64,000 bases of DNA. It comes from Dyadobacter sp. Leaf189. Its GTDB lineage: Bacteria > Bacteroidota > Bacteroidia > Cytophagales > Spirosomataceae. The translations under genes were made by a program, and so were the position numbers. Positions 26,553-35,693 of this stretch are shown in pieces. Below the pieces are notes generated by a model. The model was not told the origin of the DNA, searched no databases, and was given only the letters and a program-made list of their open reading frames with translations. The stretch's first letter is position 1. Every line of letters starts with the position of its first letter. Location of the stretch: assembly GCF_001424405.1 (NCBI RefSeq), contig NZ_LMPS01000001.1, forward strand, positions 334,522 through 398,521. The letters are read 5' to 3'.

Positions 26553-27843
26553 TAAAGATCGCAAATGCCATCAGGCCGAGCAGTAATACCATACCTACTT
26601 TCTGTGCATTTTCGAGGAATGCGTCGGAAGGTTTACGGCCGGAAATGAGTTCGTAAGATAGTATAACCGCGTGGCCACCGTCAAGAGCGGGGATCGGGAG
26701 TGCATTCATGAATGCAAGTACCATAGAAAGCAAGCCGGTAAGGTACCAGAAGCGGCTCCAGTCCCAGATCCCGCCGAACATACGCGCGATACCGATAGGG
26801 CCGCTCAATGCTTTTGAAGCGGACACTTCACCGCGGAAGATTTTACCAAAACCTTTAATATTATCAAAAACTACATTGAATGCATCTTTGGTACCCACGG
26901 ATATCGCTTCACCAAGTGTGTATTCAACTGTTGTATATTTCAAAAGACTGTTTCTGTAAAATCCGATTGTTCCATCTTCTGAAACATTCATTGGAATGCT
27001 TTTCTGTGCACCGTCTCTCTGAACAACTATGGTAACCTGCTTTCCTTTTACCTTGTTCAGCTCGTCCTGCATCTGGTGGAAAAACTGGATCGGTTTTCCA
27101 TTCAGCGAAAGTACTTTGTCTCCTGTTTGCAGACCAGCTTTCTCAGCAGGCAAGCCAGGGATCAGTTCTCCGATCGTAAACGGTTCCTGTGCACGAATGA
27201 AATTTCCCTTTTCTTTCGGGTCCGAGAGTTTTTCGATGAAATTATTAGGTATTTCAACTACTACTTCCTTTCCGTCGCGATTGACTGTGTAAGAACTGTT
27301 GCTGCCCAGAAAAACTTCCGAGCTCACGATTTCACTGAAATTCGTAAAAGGTTTTCCATTCACCTTTACGATCTTATCACCAGTCTTCAACCCGATCTCT
27401 TGTGCAAGCTCACCTGCAACAACACCATATTTATTTACTTCCGAGCTCGACAGGAACTGGTCTCCCTCACGGTAAGCGATCAGGATAAAAATGAAAATTC
27501 CGACAACCACATTCACGATAATACCTCCCAGCATCACGATCAGGCGCTGCCAGGCTGGCTTAGAGCGGAATTCCCAGGGTTGTGGCTCCTGGTTCATTGT
27601 AGCGGTATCCATCGACTCGTCGATCATACCTGATATTTTCACAAAACCTCCCAAAGGAATAGCGCCTATTCCATATTCTGTTTCGCCGCGCTGGATGCTG
27701 AAAATTTTAGGAGGAAAACCAATGAAGTATTTTTCAACCCGCATTCCAAACATTTTGGCCGCGGCCATATGTCCCCATTCGTGTAGTCCTACCAAGATGG
27801 ACAAGCCCAGGATGAGCTGTCCGGCCATTATTAATACTTCCAT
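26527..27843 (-). CDS. rseP: RseP site-2 intramembrane protease
   Basis: This 438-residue M50 metalloprotease sits in the inner membrane. The zinc site HEWGH (about residues 21-25) lies in the first transmembrane helix and the third ligand in NALPIPALDGGH near residue 390. Two PDZ domains fill the periplasmic part (GVVAGELAQEIGLKTGDKI and GLPAEKAGLQTGDKVLSLNGKP). RseP cleaves transmembrane anti-sigma factors and remnant signal peptides. The window encodes a sigma factor with a membrane-spanning anti-sigma candidate at 33.1-35.1 kb, which could be a substrate; that link is speculation. The usual dxr neighbour is not present. Confidence 0.95.
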   Translation of the reverse strand: MEVLIMAGQLILGLSILVGLHEWGHMAAAKMFGMRVEKYFIGFPPKIFSIQRGETEYGIGAIPLGGFVKISGMIDESMDTATMNQEPQPWEFRSKPAWQRLIVMLGGIIVNVVVGIFIFILIAYREGDQFLSSSEVNKYGVVAGELAQEIGLKTGDKIVKVNGKPFTNFSEIVSSEVFLGSNSSYTVNRDGKEVVVEIPNNFIEKLSDPKEKGNFIRAQEPFTIGELIPGLPAEKAGLQTGDKVLSLNGKPIQFFHQMQDELNKVKGKQVTIVVQRDGAQKSIPMNVSEDGTIGFYRNSLLKYTTVEYTLGEAISVGTKDAFNVVFDNIKGFGKIFRGEVSASKALSGPIGIARMFGGIWDWSRFWYLTGLLSMVLAFMNALPIPALDGGHAVILSYELISGRKPSDAFLENAQKVGMVLLLGLMAFAIFNDVWKAVF

Positions 27844-27977
27844 TCAGGTTTTTTCGTAATCGTTATTGGTAATTTATTTATTAAGCTTATCCAGGCGGAT
27901 ATTACGCTCCCGCATTAGAAACGTAAATGTAATCAGTAAAGTTACGTAAAAGCTTTGATAAGGATAAAAATGGCCCC

Positions 27978-29807
27978 TTACTCTGATGCAGCGGTATTTT
28001 TGTCTGGGACCGCTATTTCTATCCCCATCATCCGCATCAATTCGGAGGCATTGAAACTCCGGCAAATTCCCTTGTAAAGCCGATAGTCAAAATGCAGTTT
28101 GCCTTCTTCTACGTCGGAGCGGAAATGGAAATTATGCACGTACCCCTCTGTTTCTCCCCACTGGCCCAGTTCCAAATCATGCGTGGAAACCAGTCCTGAT
28201 GCATTTTTACCGTGCAATTGTCTGATCAGCGCCTCTGCGCCGCGATGCCGGTCTGCTGAATTGGTACCTTTCAGGATTTCATCGAGAAGATAGAAAACGG
28301 GCGCTGCGTTTTCACCGGATAGTTCAAGAAGTAACCTGAGCCTTTTCAATTCTGCGTAGAAAGAGGAGGTACTTTCTTCCAGCGAATCCTGGGTGCGCAT
28401 GCTGCTAAAAACACGTAGCGGCGAGCAGGAGAATGCAGTTGCACTGATCACTGCGCCAATCTGCGCCAGGACCAGGTTAAGCCCGATTGTGCGGAGGAAT
28501 GTACTTTTTCCAGACATATTTGATCCTGTCACCAGCATCGTTGAGCCAGTTCCGGTTAATTCGAAATCATTGCTCACGCGCTTTTCCGCGGGAATAAGCG
28601 GGTGGCCCATGGCTGTTGTACGGACAGAAACTGCTGCATGTTCAGTCACTTCGGGTACAACATATTCAGGATTTGCAAATGCATGCCCCGCCAGTGAGTT
28701 CATCGCTTCGGCATCTGCGAGCACATCGAGCCAGTGCCACATTTTTGATTGGTTGGCCTGCTTCCATTTTTCCAGACCAGCCAGGCAATGCACGTCCCAT
28801 AAGGAAGGTATACCTACAACGAGGCTGAAAAAAGGATTGTTGCGGTAGTCGAGCCGCTCGAACAATGCGCCGGCACGGTGCAGCGATTGGGAAGAGTCTT
28901 GTATCAACGCTTTTCTCTGCATCCACCAACCGGAAGTGTAAGGCGCAGATTCTGCTATTTTCAACAGATCTGCATAGGCAACCAATGTTTTGCCAAGCGT
29001 GGTTGTCTTGTTTGTAGTAATCTGGATTACAGCCTGGAATTGTTTCAAAATATAGAAATGGACTCCATAGCAGGCCAGTACTGTCCAAATTGGAATTATT
29101 TGCGAAACAGCCAGAATAATTACCAACAGCGTTACCACGGGGAACCACCGCATTTTCAAAAGCGTCGCAAGTTTGGGATCAAGGGTTTCTGTAGACCAGG
29201 CGCGGAATGCACCTACCTGCGCGGCTGCATGTTCGTGGAGCAATGCAGTCGCTTCCCAGGTTTGCATCAGCTCGGGGTGTTTTTTGAAGTCGGCCGAGGC
29301 TTGTTGGCGCGCCAGTATATCTGCGGTAGTCGCGTGATTTTTGAGCCAGTTTGAAAGTCTTTTACTACCCTCGGAAGTGCGTGTGCGGTTCAGTAGTTTG
29401 TAAAGGGAATACTCGCCGAAAATATCCAGGTCCGAAAGGAAAGCATGCTGCTTTTCGGTGTACTGCATGCCGTTGTCAGTGCGTTTGAAGCGTAGTGAAA
29501 GTCTTTCCCGTTCGTCTTCATTCACAGTTTGCAGGTTCTTGTGAAAATCGCGCGTCTGCTTAGCCTGCTGGTGTTTTCGCATGAGAAACAAAAACGCAAA
29601 AACGAGTACGGCAATCGCAAGTGCCCAGACTGCTTCACCTGACCGGATCATTAACCAGACAAAAAGAATGATAGTCACGAACACAGCCAGCCGGGCAAAG
29701 GAAAGTTCGTTAGACTTTTGCTGAGCGGCGGCTTCTGCTACACGGGCATCTCTGAGCCTGGCCTCGAAAAAAGCTGCGGGCGGGTCTTGTGCGGTGGTAT
29801 TTTCCAT
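27978..29807 (-). CDS. Membrane-anchored MutS-family ATPase
   Basis: This 609-residue protein has the MutS core and ATPase domain but no DNA mismatch-recognition domain I. The ATPase shows Walker A TGSNMSGKSTFLRT (about residue 428), a Walker B-like YLLDEILKGTNSADRHRG and the STHDLEL switch. Unusually, two hydrophobic stretches (about 48-86 and 214-246) look like paired transmembrane segments. It is therefore likely an inner-membrane MutS relative, not the repair protein. The ATG overlaps the stop codon of the upstream ABC exporter (TAATG), which indicates translational coupling. The function is unknown. Confidence 0.85.
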   Translation of the reverse strand: MENTTAQDPPAAFFEARLRDARVAEAAAQQKSNELSFARLAVFVTIILFVWLMIRSGEAVWALAIAVLVFAFLFLMRKHQQAKQTRDFHKNLQTVNEDERERLSLRFKRTDNGMQYTEKQHAFLSDLDIFGEYSLYKLLNRTRTSEGSKRLSNWLKNHATTADILARQQASADFKKHPELMQTWEATALLHEHAAAQVGAFRAWSTETLDPKLATLLKMRWFPVVTLLVIILAVSQIIPIWTVLACYGVHFYILKQFQAVIQITTNKTTTLGKTLVAYADLLKIAESAPYTSGWWMQRKALIQDSSQSLHRAGALFERLDYRNNPFFSLVVGIPSLWDVHCLAGLEKWKQANQSKMWHWLDVLADAEAMNSLAGHAFANPEYVVPEVTEHAAVSVRTTAMGHPLIPAEKRVSNDFELTGTGSTMLVTGSNMSGKSTFLRTIGLNLVLAQIGAVISATAFSCSPLRVFSSMRTQDSLEESTSSFYAELKRLRLLLELSGENAAPVFYLLDEILKGTNSADRHRGAEALIRQLHGKNASGLVSTHDLELGQWGETEGYVHNFHFRSDVEEGKLHFDYRLYKGICRSFNASELMRMMGIEIAVPDKNTAASE

Positions 29808-31618
29808 TAATTGCTTTGGGCAGTTTCAAACTGCAATTTGATCAGATTGGCGTACAATCCGTTATCCAGCAGCGATAATTCATTGTGCGAGCCAGATTCG
29901 GCGATCATTCCTTCGCGGATCACATAGATCATATCCACTTTGCGGATAGTGGCCAGCCGGTGCGCAATTACAATCGTGGTACGATCTTTCATCAACTCGT
30001 CCAATGCAACCTGTACCAGCTTTTCAGACTCTGCGTCGAGAGAGCTGGTTGCTTCATCAAGGATCAGGATTTTCGGGTTTTTCAAAATGGCGCGTGCAAT
30101 TGCAATTCGCTGGCGTTGTCCGCCTGAAAGCTTGATACCCCTTTCGCCCACCACAGTTTCAAACTTTTCCGGAAACGATTCAATGAAGTCGAGCGCATAG
30201 GCGCGCCTGGCAGCATCGTAAATCTCTTCCCTGGTGGCATCAGGCTTTCCGTAGGAGATGTTTTCGTAAATAGTACCGCCAAAAAGCATCACTTCCTGAG
30301 GTACGATCGCGATGTTTTTGCGCAGCTCAGAAATCCCGAACTCCGACAATGCTTTTCCGTCAATCATAATCCGCCCCGATTGATAGTTATAAAAGCGCAT
30401 CAGCAGCTGGACAATAGTAGACTTGCCCGCGCCGCTGTATCCTACGAGCGCGATTTTTTCGCCTGCATGAATGCGGAGCGATATTCCTCTCAGTACAGGC
30501 AGATCGGGCCGGGAAGGGTAGGAGAAGTGGATATTATCATACAAAATATCCCCGCGGACAACACTGGTGCCTGCATTCCTGGCCCCGTCAATGGTAATCT
30601 CAGGCTCTTCTTCCAGGATCTCAAAGATACGCTCCGATGCACCGATTGTCTTGTTAACCTGCGCATACAGATCGCCCATTCCGCCAATAGAAGCGCCGAT
30701 GAATGTGGTATACAGTATAAACGTAAACAGATCAGACAATCCGAACTCTCCTGCCTGCACCAATCCGGCCCCGTACCAGATTACGGCCACAATGCCGCCG
30801 AACAATGCAAAAATGATAAATGATACAAACCCGCCGCGAAAGCTGGCCGCGTAAAGAGACAGCTTTACAACTCTTTGCAGGATAGTACCATAGCGCGAAA
30901 CTTCCAGGGGTTCGTTTGTAAATGCTTTAACAACGTGAATGGACTGCAACGTTTCTTCCACCACCACATTTGCTGCGGCAAGTTCATCCTGCGCCTTTCT
31001 GGAAAGCTGCCGCATTCGTCGGCCAAAGAAAACCGACGCAACTACCAGTACAGGAAAAGTCGCAAGCATGAAAAGTGTTAGTTTCCAGGAGGTATAGAAA
31101 AGGATCGCCATGCCGACTACGAGCGTGGCAATTTGCCGGAAGATCTCGGCCAGCGTGAATGAGAGCAATCCCTGTAATTGGGATACATCGGCAGTAATGC
31201 GGCTTGTCAGCTCGCCTACGCGCCGGGATTCCAGGAATGTGAGCGGAAGTGTGATGATTTTGCTGAAAACATCCAGGCGAATGTTTGTCATCGCCATTTC
31301 ACTCACTTTGGTAAAAAGGTAAATCCTGAAATAGGAAAACACAGCCTGGCAGACCAGAATGACGAACAGGAACATCGTGATCTGGTTGATCGTGTAAGGC
31401 GATTTACCTTCGATCACTTCGATAATGCTGCCTACGAGTTTTGGAAATGCAAGGGAAGTGCCTGTTGATAATGCAAGAAAAATAAGCCCGATAAAAAACA
31501 TCCCGCGGTAGGGCCGGAGGTATTTGAAGAGACTTACTGTGGTTTTTAGACCCGCCCAGCTGATTTTCCGGATTGAAAAGAAAGAAGTGGGTGTATTGGT
31601 TTGCTCATTTGTAGCCAT
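29807..31618 (-). CDS. MsbA-like ABC exporter (fused permease and ATPase)
   Basis: This 603-residue type IV ABC exporter half-transporter has six transmembrane helices (about 35-325) followed by the nucleotide-binding domain. That domain has Walker A VGYSGAGKST, signature LSGGQRQRIAIARA, Walker B ILILDEATSSLD and switch histidine IVIAHRLAT. Homodimers of this type export lipids, peptides or drugs. The family resemblance is to MsbA/LmrA-like proteins; the substrate cannot be read. It is coupled to the MutS-like gene by overlapping stop and start codons. Confidence 0.94.
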   Translation of the reverse strand: MATNEQTNTPTSFFSIRKISWAGLKTTVSLFKYLRPYRGMFFIGLIFLALSTGTSLAFPKLVGSIIEVIEGKSPYTINQITMFLFVILVCQAVFSYFRIYLFTKVSEMAMTNIRLDVFSKIITLPLTFLESRRVGELTSRITADVSQLQGLLSFTLAEIFRQIATLVVGMAILFYTSWKLTLFMLATFPVLVVASVFFGRRMRQLSRKAQDELAAANVVVEETLQSIHVVKAFTNEPLEVSRYGTILQRVVKLSLYAASFRGGFVSFIIFALFGGIVAVIWYGAGLVQAGEFGLSDLFTFILYTTFIGASIGGMGDLYAQVNKTIGASERIFEILEEEPEITIDGARNAGTSVVRGDILYDNIHFSYPSRPDLPVLRGISLRIHAGEKIALVGYSGAGKSTIVQLLMRFYNYQSGRIMIDGKALSEFGISELRKNIAIVPQEVMLFGGTIYENISYGKPDATREEIYDAARRAYALDFIESFPEKFETVVGERGIKLSGGQRQRIAIARAILKNPKILILDEATSSLDAESEKLVQVALDELMKDRTTIVIAHRLATIRKVDMIYVIREGMIAESGSHNELSLLDNGLYANLIKLQFETAQSN

Positions 31619-31736
31619 CGGAATCGGACATATTGCGTGAGCGCCGCAGTGGTACTCACCAGGATATGCATTTGGATATCAGGCAGCAAAAGTAATTAAT
31701 AAATCAATGGCTGCTGTGCCGCAAAAAAAGCTGCTG

Positions 31737-32822
31737 TTAATGGACCACAAGGTCCTGGTCCTGCTGGCGATATACCGGCTTGCGCATCTGCTCGTACCAG
31801 TTTCTGACCAGCTCGTAGCAGGGAACCTCTATAAACCGGGTTACCAGGTGCGCCACCAAAATGCATAAGCCTACTGTCAGCACAAGAGCGGGATAAATGT
31901 TCAATCCAAGGTTGGTAGTTAGCTTTGAAATAATCTGCAATCCCACATATTGGTGAATGAGATACAGACAATAAGAGATCTTCCCAAGGAAGAACAGCGG
32001 ACGCTGATTGATGAATTTCAGATTACCGGTCAGGAAAAGTGCGAAGATGATGTGAAACAATGTAATCGCGATGCAGTGCCCCAGAAATGAGATGTGGTAT
32101 TGCGAGGTGCCGCCCTTATCATGCAGATAAAACGCCGCCGCTACACTGAAAACCATCAGTAGCAGATTCTGCCTGATGTTCTTGCCGCCATTCAGTCTAA
32201 AAAACAGGATTCCCGAGAAGAACAGCGGAAAGTGGTTCAGCAATTGGACCTTTTTGATCGCAAATGCATAAAAGCTGAGGTAGTATGCGCTGAAAAAATG
32301 AAATGCAATAATCGCAACGATCGTGAGTGCGCCAATTTTTTCCACACTTTTAAGCTTGTGTGAAATGAACACCGCAAGGATCCACAGATAGAATACAAGC
32401 TCCACTAATAAGGTCCAGTACGACCCGTCGAGGTCTTCCATACCGAAATAAGCAGCCGCCATGGTAGCATTTGCAAGTATGCGCGTGGGATTGATATTAA
32501 GTGGCTCTACAAGTACCGCGACGAAAGCGGTAATCAGCATACAGTACCAGAATGCGGGGTACAAACGTGCAAAACGTTTTACCACGAAATCCTGCCACTT
32601 TTTCGTATTTTCAATGGATTGAAAAATAACAAAGCCGCTGATCATGAAGAAAATATCAACCGCGGTAACGCCGTAGCTGAATTCCCAGCCCAGTAGCTGC
32701 TTGTTATTGTTGATCGAAAAGTGAAAAATGACAATACTTAGCGCCGCAAGCCCCCGTAATGAATCCAGTTCCGCAAACCGGTGTTTTTTGACCGTATTAA
32801 GGCCAGGAGTATAGTTAAACAT
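31737..32822 (-). CDS. Acyltransferase family 3 (OafA/YrhL-like) membrane protein
   Basis: This 361-residue inner-membrane protein has about ten transmembrane helices. The typical start RFAELDSLRGLAALSIVIFHF carries the conserved Arg and His of the active site, and VDIFFMISGFVIFQ and RFARLYPAFW are also family marks. Acyltransferase-3 proteins move acyl (often O-acetyl) groups onto surface sugars such as O-antigen, capsule or peptidoglycan. There are no glycosyltransferase neighbours to name the target. It is separated by 248 bp from the divergent sigma-factor gene. Confidence 0.93.
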   Translation of the reverse strand: MFNYTPGLNTVKKHRFAELDSLRGLAALSIVIFHFSINNNKQLLGWEFSYGVTAVDIFFMISGFVIFQSIENTKKWQDFVVKRFARLYPAFWYCMLITAFVAVLVEPLNINPTRILANATMAAAYFGMEDLDGSYWTLLVELVFYLWILAVFISHKLKSVEKIGALTIVAIIAFHFFSAYYLSFYAFAIKKVQLLNHFPLFFSGILFFRLNGGKNIRQNLLLMVFSVAAAFYLHDKGGTSQYHISFLGHCIAITLFHIIFALFLTGNLKFINQRPLFFLGKISYCLYLIHQYVGLQIISKLTTNLGLNIYPALVLTVGLCILVAHLVTRFIEVPCYELVRNWYEQMRKPVYRQQDQDLVVH

Positions 32823-32866
32823 AAACGCACGTCTCCCTGTGGAGCAGATTAAATATTGGGGAATAT

Positions 32867-32902
32867 TTTACGCTGTTATATGAATTTACGCTGTTATACG
32901 AA
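32867..32902. repeat. 18-bp tandem duplication in the acyltransferase/sigma gap
   Basis: TTTACGCTGTTATAYGAA occurs twice in direct succession (32867-32884 and 32885-32902), differing at one base. It lies 45 bases before the acyltransferase ATG and 168 before the sigma-gene ATG, where paired operator sites would sit. Confidence 0.75.
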
Positions 32903-32962
32903 AATGGTAAAAATTCCGGTGTTTTACAAAGGGGTCAGTGCTGAAAACTCGTGTTTATTTTT

Positions 32963-33018
32963 CTTGTAAGAGTATTTATATCAAATAGTTACAAACTTTT
33001 TTGAAATTCTCCTACAAG
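32963..33018. promoter_or_regulatory. Spaced inverted repeat upstream of the second sigma gene
   Basis: CTTGTAAGAG (32963-32972) and CTCCTACAAG (33009-33018) are inverted repeats matching at 9 of 10 positions with 36 bases between. They flank the region where the promoter of the sigma gene is expected. Function unknown. Confidence 0.3.
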
Positions 33019-33070
33019 TAAAGCAACCCTGTCGTCTGTTCGCCCGTATTAGGGATAAAAAGCAAATAGC

Positions 33071-33640
33071 ATGCCCGAGTATAACTCCGCCGTTCTTCAT
33101 GAACTACTCGCCGGCTGTTTACAGAGAAACCGCCGAAGTCAGGAGCTGTTATATAAACAGTTCTACGGCTACGCCATGAGCATTTGTTTGCGCTATACAC
33201 GCAGCCGGGAGGAGGCCAAAGAGATACTTAACGACTCTTTTTTTAAGGTTTTTACCAAGCTGGAAAGCTTTGATACGGAACGTTCATTCAAGACGTGGTT
33301 GAGCAGGATCATTATTAATACAGCACTTGACCATTACCGTCAGGAAATTCGGAGGGATGTATTTGAAAATGTGGAATTTGCGGAGAATGTGTCCGTAGAT
33401 GAAACAGTTATCAGCCGCCTTTCTCACGAAGAGCTTATGGGTTTGATCCAGAAACTTACACCCTCCTACCGGGTTGTTTTCAGCTTATCGGTCATTGACG
33501 GCTATACACACGAAGAAATTGCAGAACAGCTGGGCATTTCGGTTGGGGCGTCAAAATCAAATTTGTCGCGTGCAAGAGAAAAACTAAGAGAAATGTTATC
33601 CAAAATCAATATTGACGATTATGATAGAGTTACCAGATGA
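33071..33640 (+). CDS. ECF sigma factor paired with a dual-membrane anti-sigma candidate
   Basis: This is a 189-residue ECF sigma factor. Region 2 (about 20-90) includes LLYKQFYGYAMSICLRYTRSREEAKEILNDSFFKVFTKLESFD, shown here only in part by its key words, and WLSRIIINTALDHYR. Region 4 (about 120-180) includes LTPSYRVVFSLSVIDGYTHEEIAEQLGISVGASKSNLSRAREKL-type helix-turn-helix words. The downstream gene starts inside its last codons (ATG 33621 against stop 33640), a strong sign of a functional pair. In Bacteroides thetaiotaomicron a comparable sigma factor is held by an anti-sigma that spans both membranes. The regulon here is unknown but the three genes downstream are natural candidates. Confidence 0.92.
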   Translation: MPEYNSAVLHELLAGCLQRNRRSQELLYKQFYGYAMSICLRYTRSREEAKEILNDSFFKVFTKLESFDTERSFKTWLSRIIINTALDHYRQEIRRDVFENVEFAENVSVDETVISRLSHEELMGLIQKLTPSYRVVFSLSVIDGYTHEEIAEQLGISVGASKSNLSRAREKLREMLSKINIDDYDRVTR

Positions 33641-35123
33641 CGAACTGGACAAACTCTTCAGAAAGTCATCAGAAGAGTTTGATCCGCAGTATGATCCGGA
33701 AGATTGGAATAATCTAAGGAAGAAGCTTGACCAGCAGGATGGGCAGACGAGTGGATCATGGTTGAGAAAGTGGTGGCCGCTTGGCTTATTGCTGTTGCTG
33801 ATCCCGGCAGGAATTGTGGGATACCTGTGGCGTGACAATGGAGCTCAGAGCGGAGATGCGAAGTTTGTAAATGTGGTACAGGATAGCGTAACAAGGAATT
33901 TGCCTGAAAAATCGGAACCGGCAGCAGCAATGCAACCGCCACTTACAAATGCAGATACATTAGCAGCAGCTCACACCAATGCAAATGCTGCTGAAACAGA
34001 TAAAGAAGAAGTAAACGTTGAGAAAGGTACTGAGACAGAATTGAACAAAAATGCGAACAGGGTAGCGACAGGAAATCCTGAAAATACATTTGGTAAGCCA
34101 CTCTCTCGATCAGATTTGAAAACTGCTGATGTAAAAAGCAGTCCATTATTGCCCCGGAGCCGATCTAAGGCAGGCGGAGTGTACTTAGAGCCTAACCGCT
34201 CAAAGACGGGAGGAGGCGACGGGGCTCTTATTTTATCAGAAACCGCATTAACCCAAAGAAAGAGAACGGGTGCGGATAATGGCGCTACCAACATCGCGGG
34301 CGAAGGCGCGCAAAGTGCGGCTGCAAAGCGAAATGTGAGCACCTTGTCGACGGATGAACAGGTAAATGCAGCCGGCAACGACAATGCCGGGGAGCGAATG
34401 CGGGTTGCTGCGGTCATGCTCGGAAACAGGCAGCCAAGCTGGAACAGTAAGCATTTGCAGCGGGAAGTAACCTTTGAAATGCCAGAAAAAGCACCGGCTC
34501 GTGTAGAGGAAAAGGAGGTAGTGCCGCAGGCAAAATGGGCGGTAAGATTTGGCTATTCGCCTGATTTGAGCACGGTTGGCGGTGAAAAGCTTACCAAGCC
34601 GGGAACCGCAGTATCAATGCTGGCTGAGCTGTCTGTGCTGCCCAGGCTCTTTGTTCAGACAGGGGCAGTGTGGAGCAGGAAAGACTACCGCGCTAATGCC
34701 GGCGACTACATTCTTAATCCCAAGTGGGGCTACTATACCAAGCCGGAGAGTATTGAGGGCGTTTGTAAAGTGCTGGAAGTTCCTTTGAACCTGAGATACG
34801 ACATTGTTTCCGGCAGAAGGTCAAGGATTTTTGCCGGATCAGGCCTGTCATCTTACTATATGCGGGGCGAGAAGTATAAGTACAACTACGAGTATCCGAA
34901 TGACCCGCACATCAAGTATAACGGGTGGCAAGGGAAAACAGGCTGGTACCTTTTCAGTCACCTGAATGCTTCTGCCGGATATGAATATAGGATGACAGAT
35001 AAGCTCTCTCTTGTTGCCGAACCTTATGCAAGAATGCCGCTGAAAAGAGTGGGCTATGGGAAAGTGAACCTGTTCACTGCCGGCGCATGGATTTCAGTTC
35101 GCTATGTACCTGCATTCAGGTAA
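33621..35123 (+). CDS. Dual membrane-spanning anti-sigma factor candidate
   Basis: This 500-residue protein has three visible parts. A short acidic helical N-terminus (1-45, with the pattern FDPQYDPEDWNNLRKKLD) is expected in the cytoplasm and fits a sigma-binding segment. One transmembrane helix follows (about 51-70, WWPLGLLLLLIPAGIVGYLW). Then comes a long linker rich in Asn, Ala, Lys and Glu (about 73-300), which looks disordered and long enough to cross the periplasm. The last 195 residues (from WAVRFGYSPDLSTVG to ISVRYVPAFR) have the alternating pattern of an outer-membrane beta-barrel. The order matches the Dma family known from Bacteroides. Start ATG 33621 is chosen over TTG 33612. Confidence 0.82.
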   Translation: MIELPDDELDKLFRKSSEEFDPQYDPEDWNNLRKKLDQQDGQTSGSWLRKWWPLGLLLLLIPAGIVGYLWRDNGAQSGDAKFVNVVQDSVTRNLPEKSEPAAAMQPPLTNADTLAAAHTNANAAETDKEEVNVEKGTETELNKNANRVATGNPENTFGKPLSRSDLKTADVKSSPLLPRSRSKAGGVYLEPNRSKTGGGDGALILSETALTQRKRTGADNGATNIAGEGAQSAAAKRNVSTLSTDEQVNAAGNDNAGERMRVAAVMLGNRQPSWNSKHLQREVTFEMPEKAPARVEEKEVVPQAKWAVRFGYSPDLSTVGGEKLTKPGTAVSMLAELSVLPRLFVQTGAVWSRKDYRANAGDYILNPKWGYYTKPESIEGVCKVLEVPLNLRYDIVSGRRSRIFAGSGLSSYYMRGEKYKYNYEYPNDPHIKYNGWQGKTGWYLFSHLNASAGYEYRMTDKLSLVAEPYARMPLKRVGYGKVNLFTAGAWISVRYVPAFR

Positions 35124-35179
35124 ACCCGGAATTACCGATACCAAATCATAACTGCTAATTTAAATTTTAACTGTTCACC

Positions 35180-35680
35180 ATGGAGACTACAAACCAAGAG
35201 AAAATGAAGCGGGGAGAGTTTTTGAGGAGTCTGGGACTGAGTACCTCAACGCTGATGGCATTTTATTGCATTGGTACAACAATGACAGCCTGCGGGTCGA
35301 GCAGCGAAGATGATCCCGCGCCGGTGGATCCGGTAGTTGACCCAAGCGGAATTTCCGGGAATACAACGGGCAATGCGATCAACTTCACGATTGATCTGAC
35401 CAAAGTGAGCAACCTGAAAACGAAAGGCAAGTTCGAGATCATCGGAGATACCATCGTGGCATTTACCGAGGCGGGCACTTACGTGGCACTCGCAAGGAGA
35501 TGCACGCACGAGGGTACCAATGTACAATACCGCCTGTCGCAAAATGACTTCTGGTGCCCGAATCACCAGTCTGAATTTTCAACAACCGGAGCTGTGGAGA
35601 ACGGCCCTGCCACAACGGCACTCAAAACTTACAAGACCAGCCTGTCGACCGACGGCAACACTGTTACAGTTACCGCATAA
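35180..35680 (+). CDS. Rieske [2Fe-2S] lipoprotein
   Basis: This 166-residue exported Rieske protein has cluster ligands in RCTHEG (Cys108, His110) and WCPNHQSEF (Cys126, His129), the classic C-x-H and C-x2-H pair. The N-terminus MKRGEFLRSLG then a hydrophobic stretch and TMTAC (Cys38) looks like a lipoprotein signal with a Tat-like start, which would fit export of a folded iron-sulphur protein. It is smaller than the cytochrome bc1 Rieske subunit and there is no bc1 gene nearby. It starts 56 bp after the anti-sigma candidate. It likely transfers electrons in the periplasm with the DUF5777 and YceI products, a recurrent set in Bacteroidota. Confidence 0.9.
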   Translation: METTNQEKMKRGEFLRSLGLSTSTLMAFYCIGTTMTACGSSSEDDPAPVDPVVDPSGISGNTTGNAINFTIDLTKVSNLKTKGKFEIIGDTIVAFTEAGTYVALARRCTHEGTNVQYRLSQNDFWCPNHQSEFSTTGAVENGPATTALKTYKTSLSTDGNTVTVTA

Positions 35681-35693
35681 CATTCCTGATTTT

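Noticed and set aside
26370..26586. Plus-strand ORFs opposite the DUF6702/rseP overlap
   Set aside because: They are Gly/Lys/Glu-rich translations of the purine tract, antisense to two well-supported genes.
33612..33620. TTG start for the anti-sigma candidate
   Set aside because: The ATG at 33621 gives the family-like MIELPDDEL start; the TTG adds only three residues.
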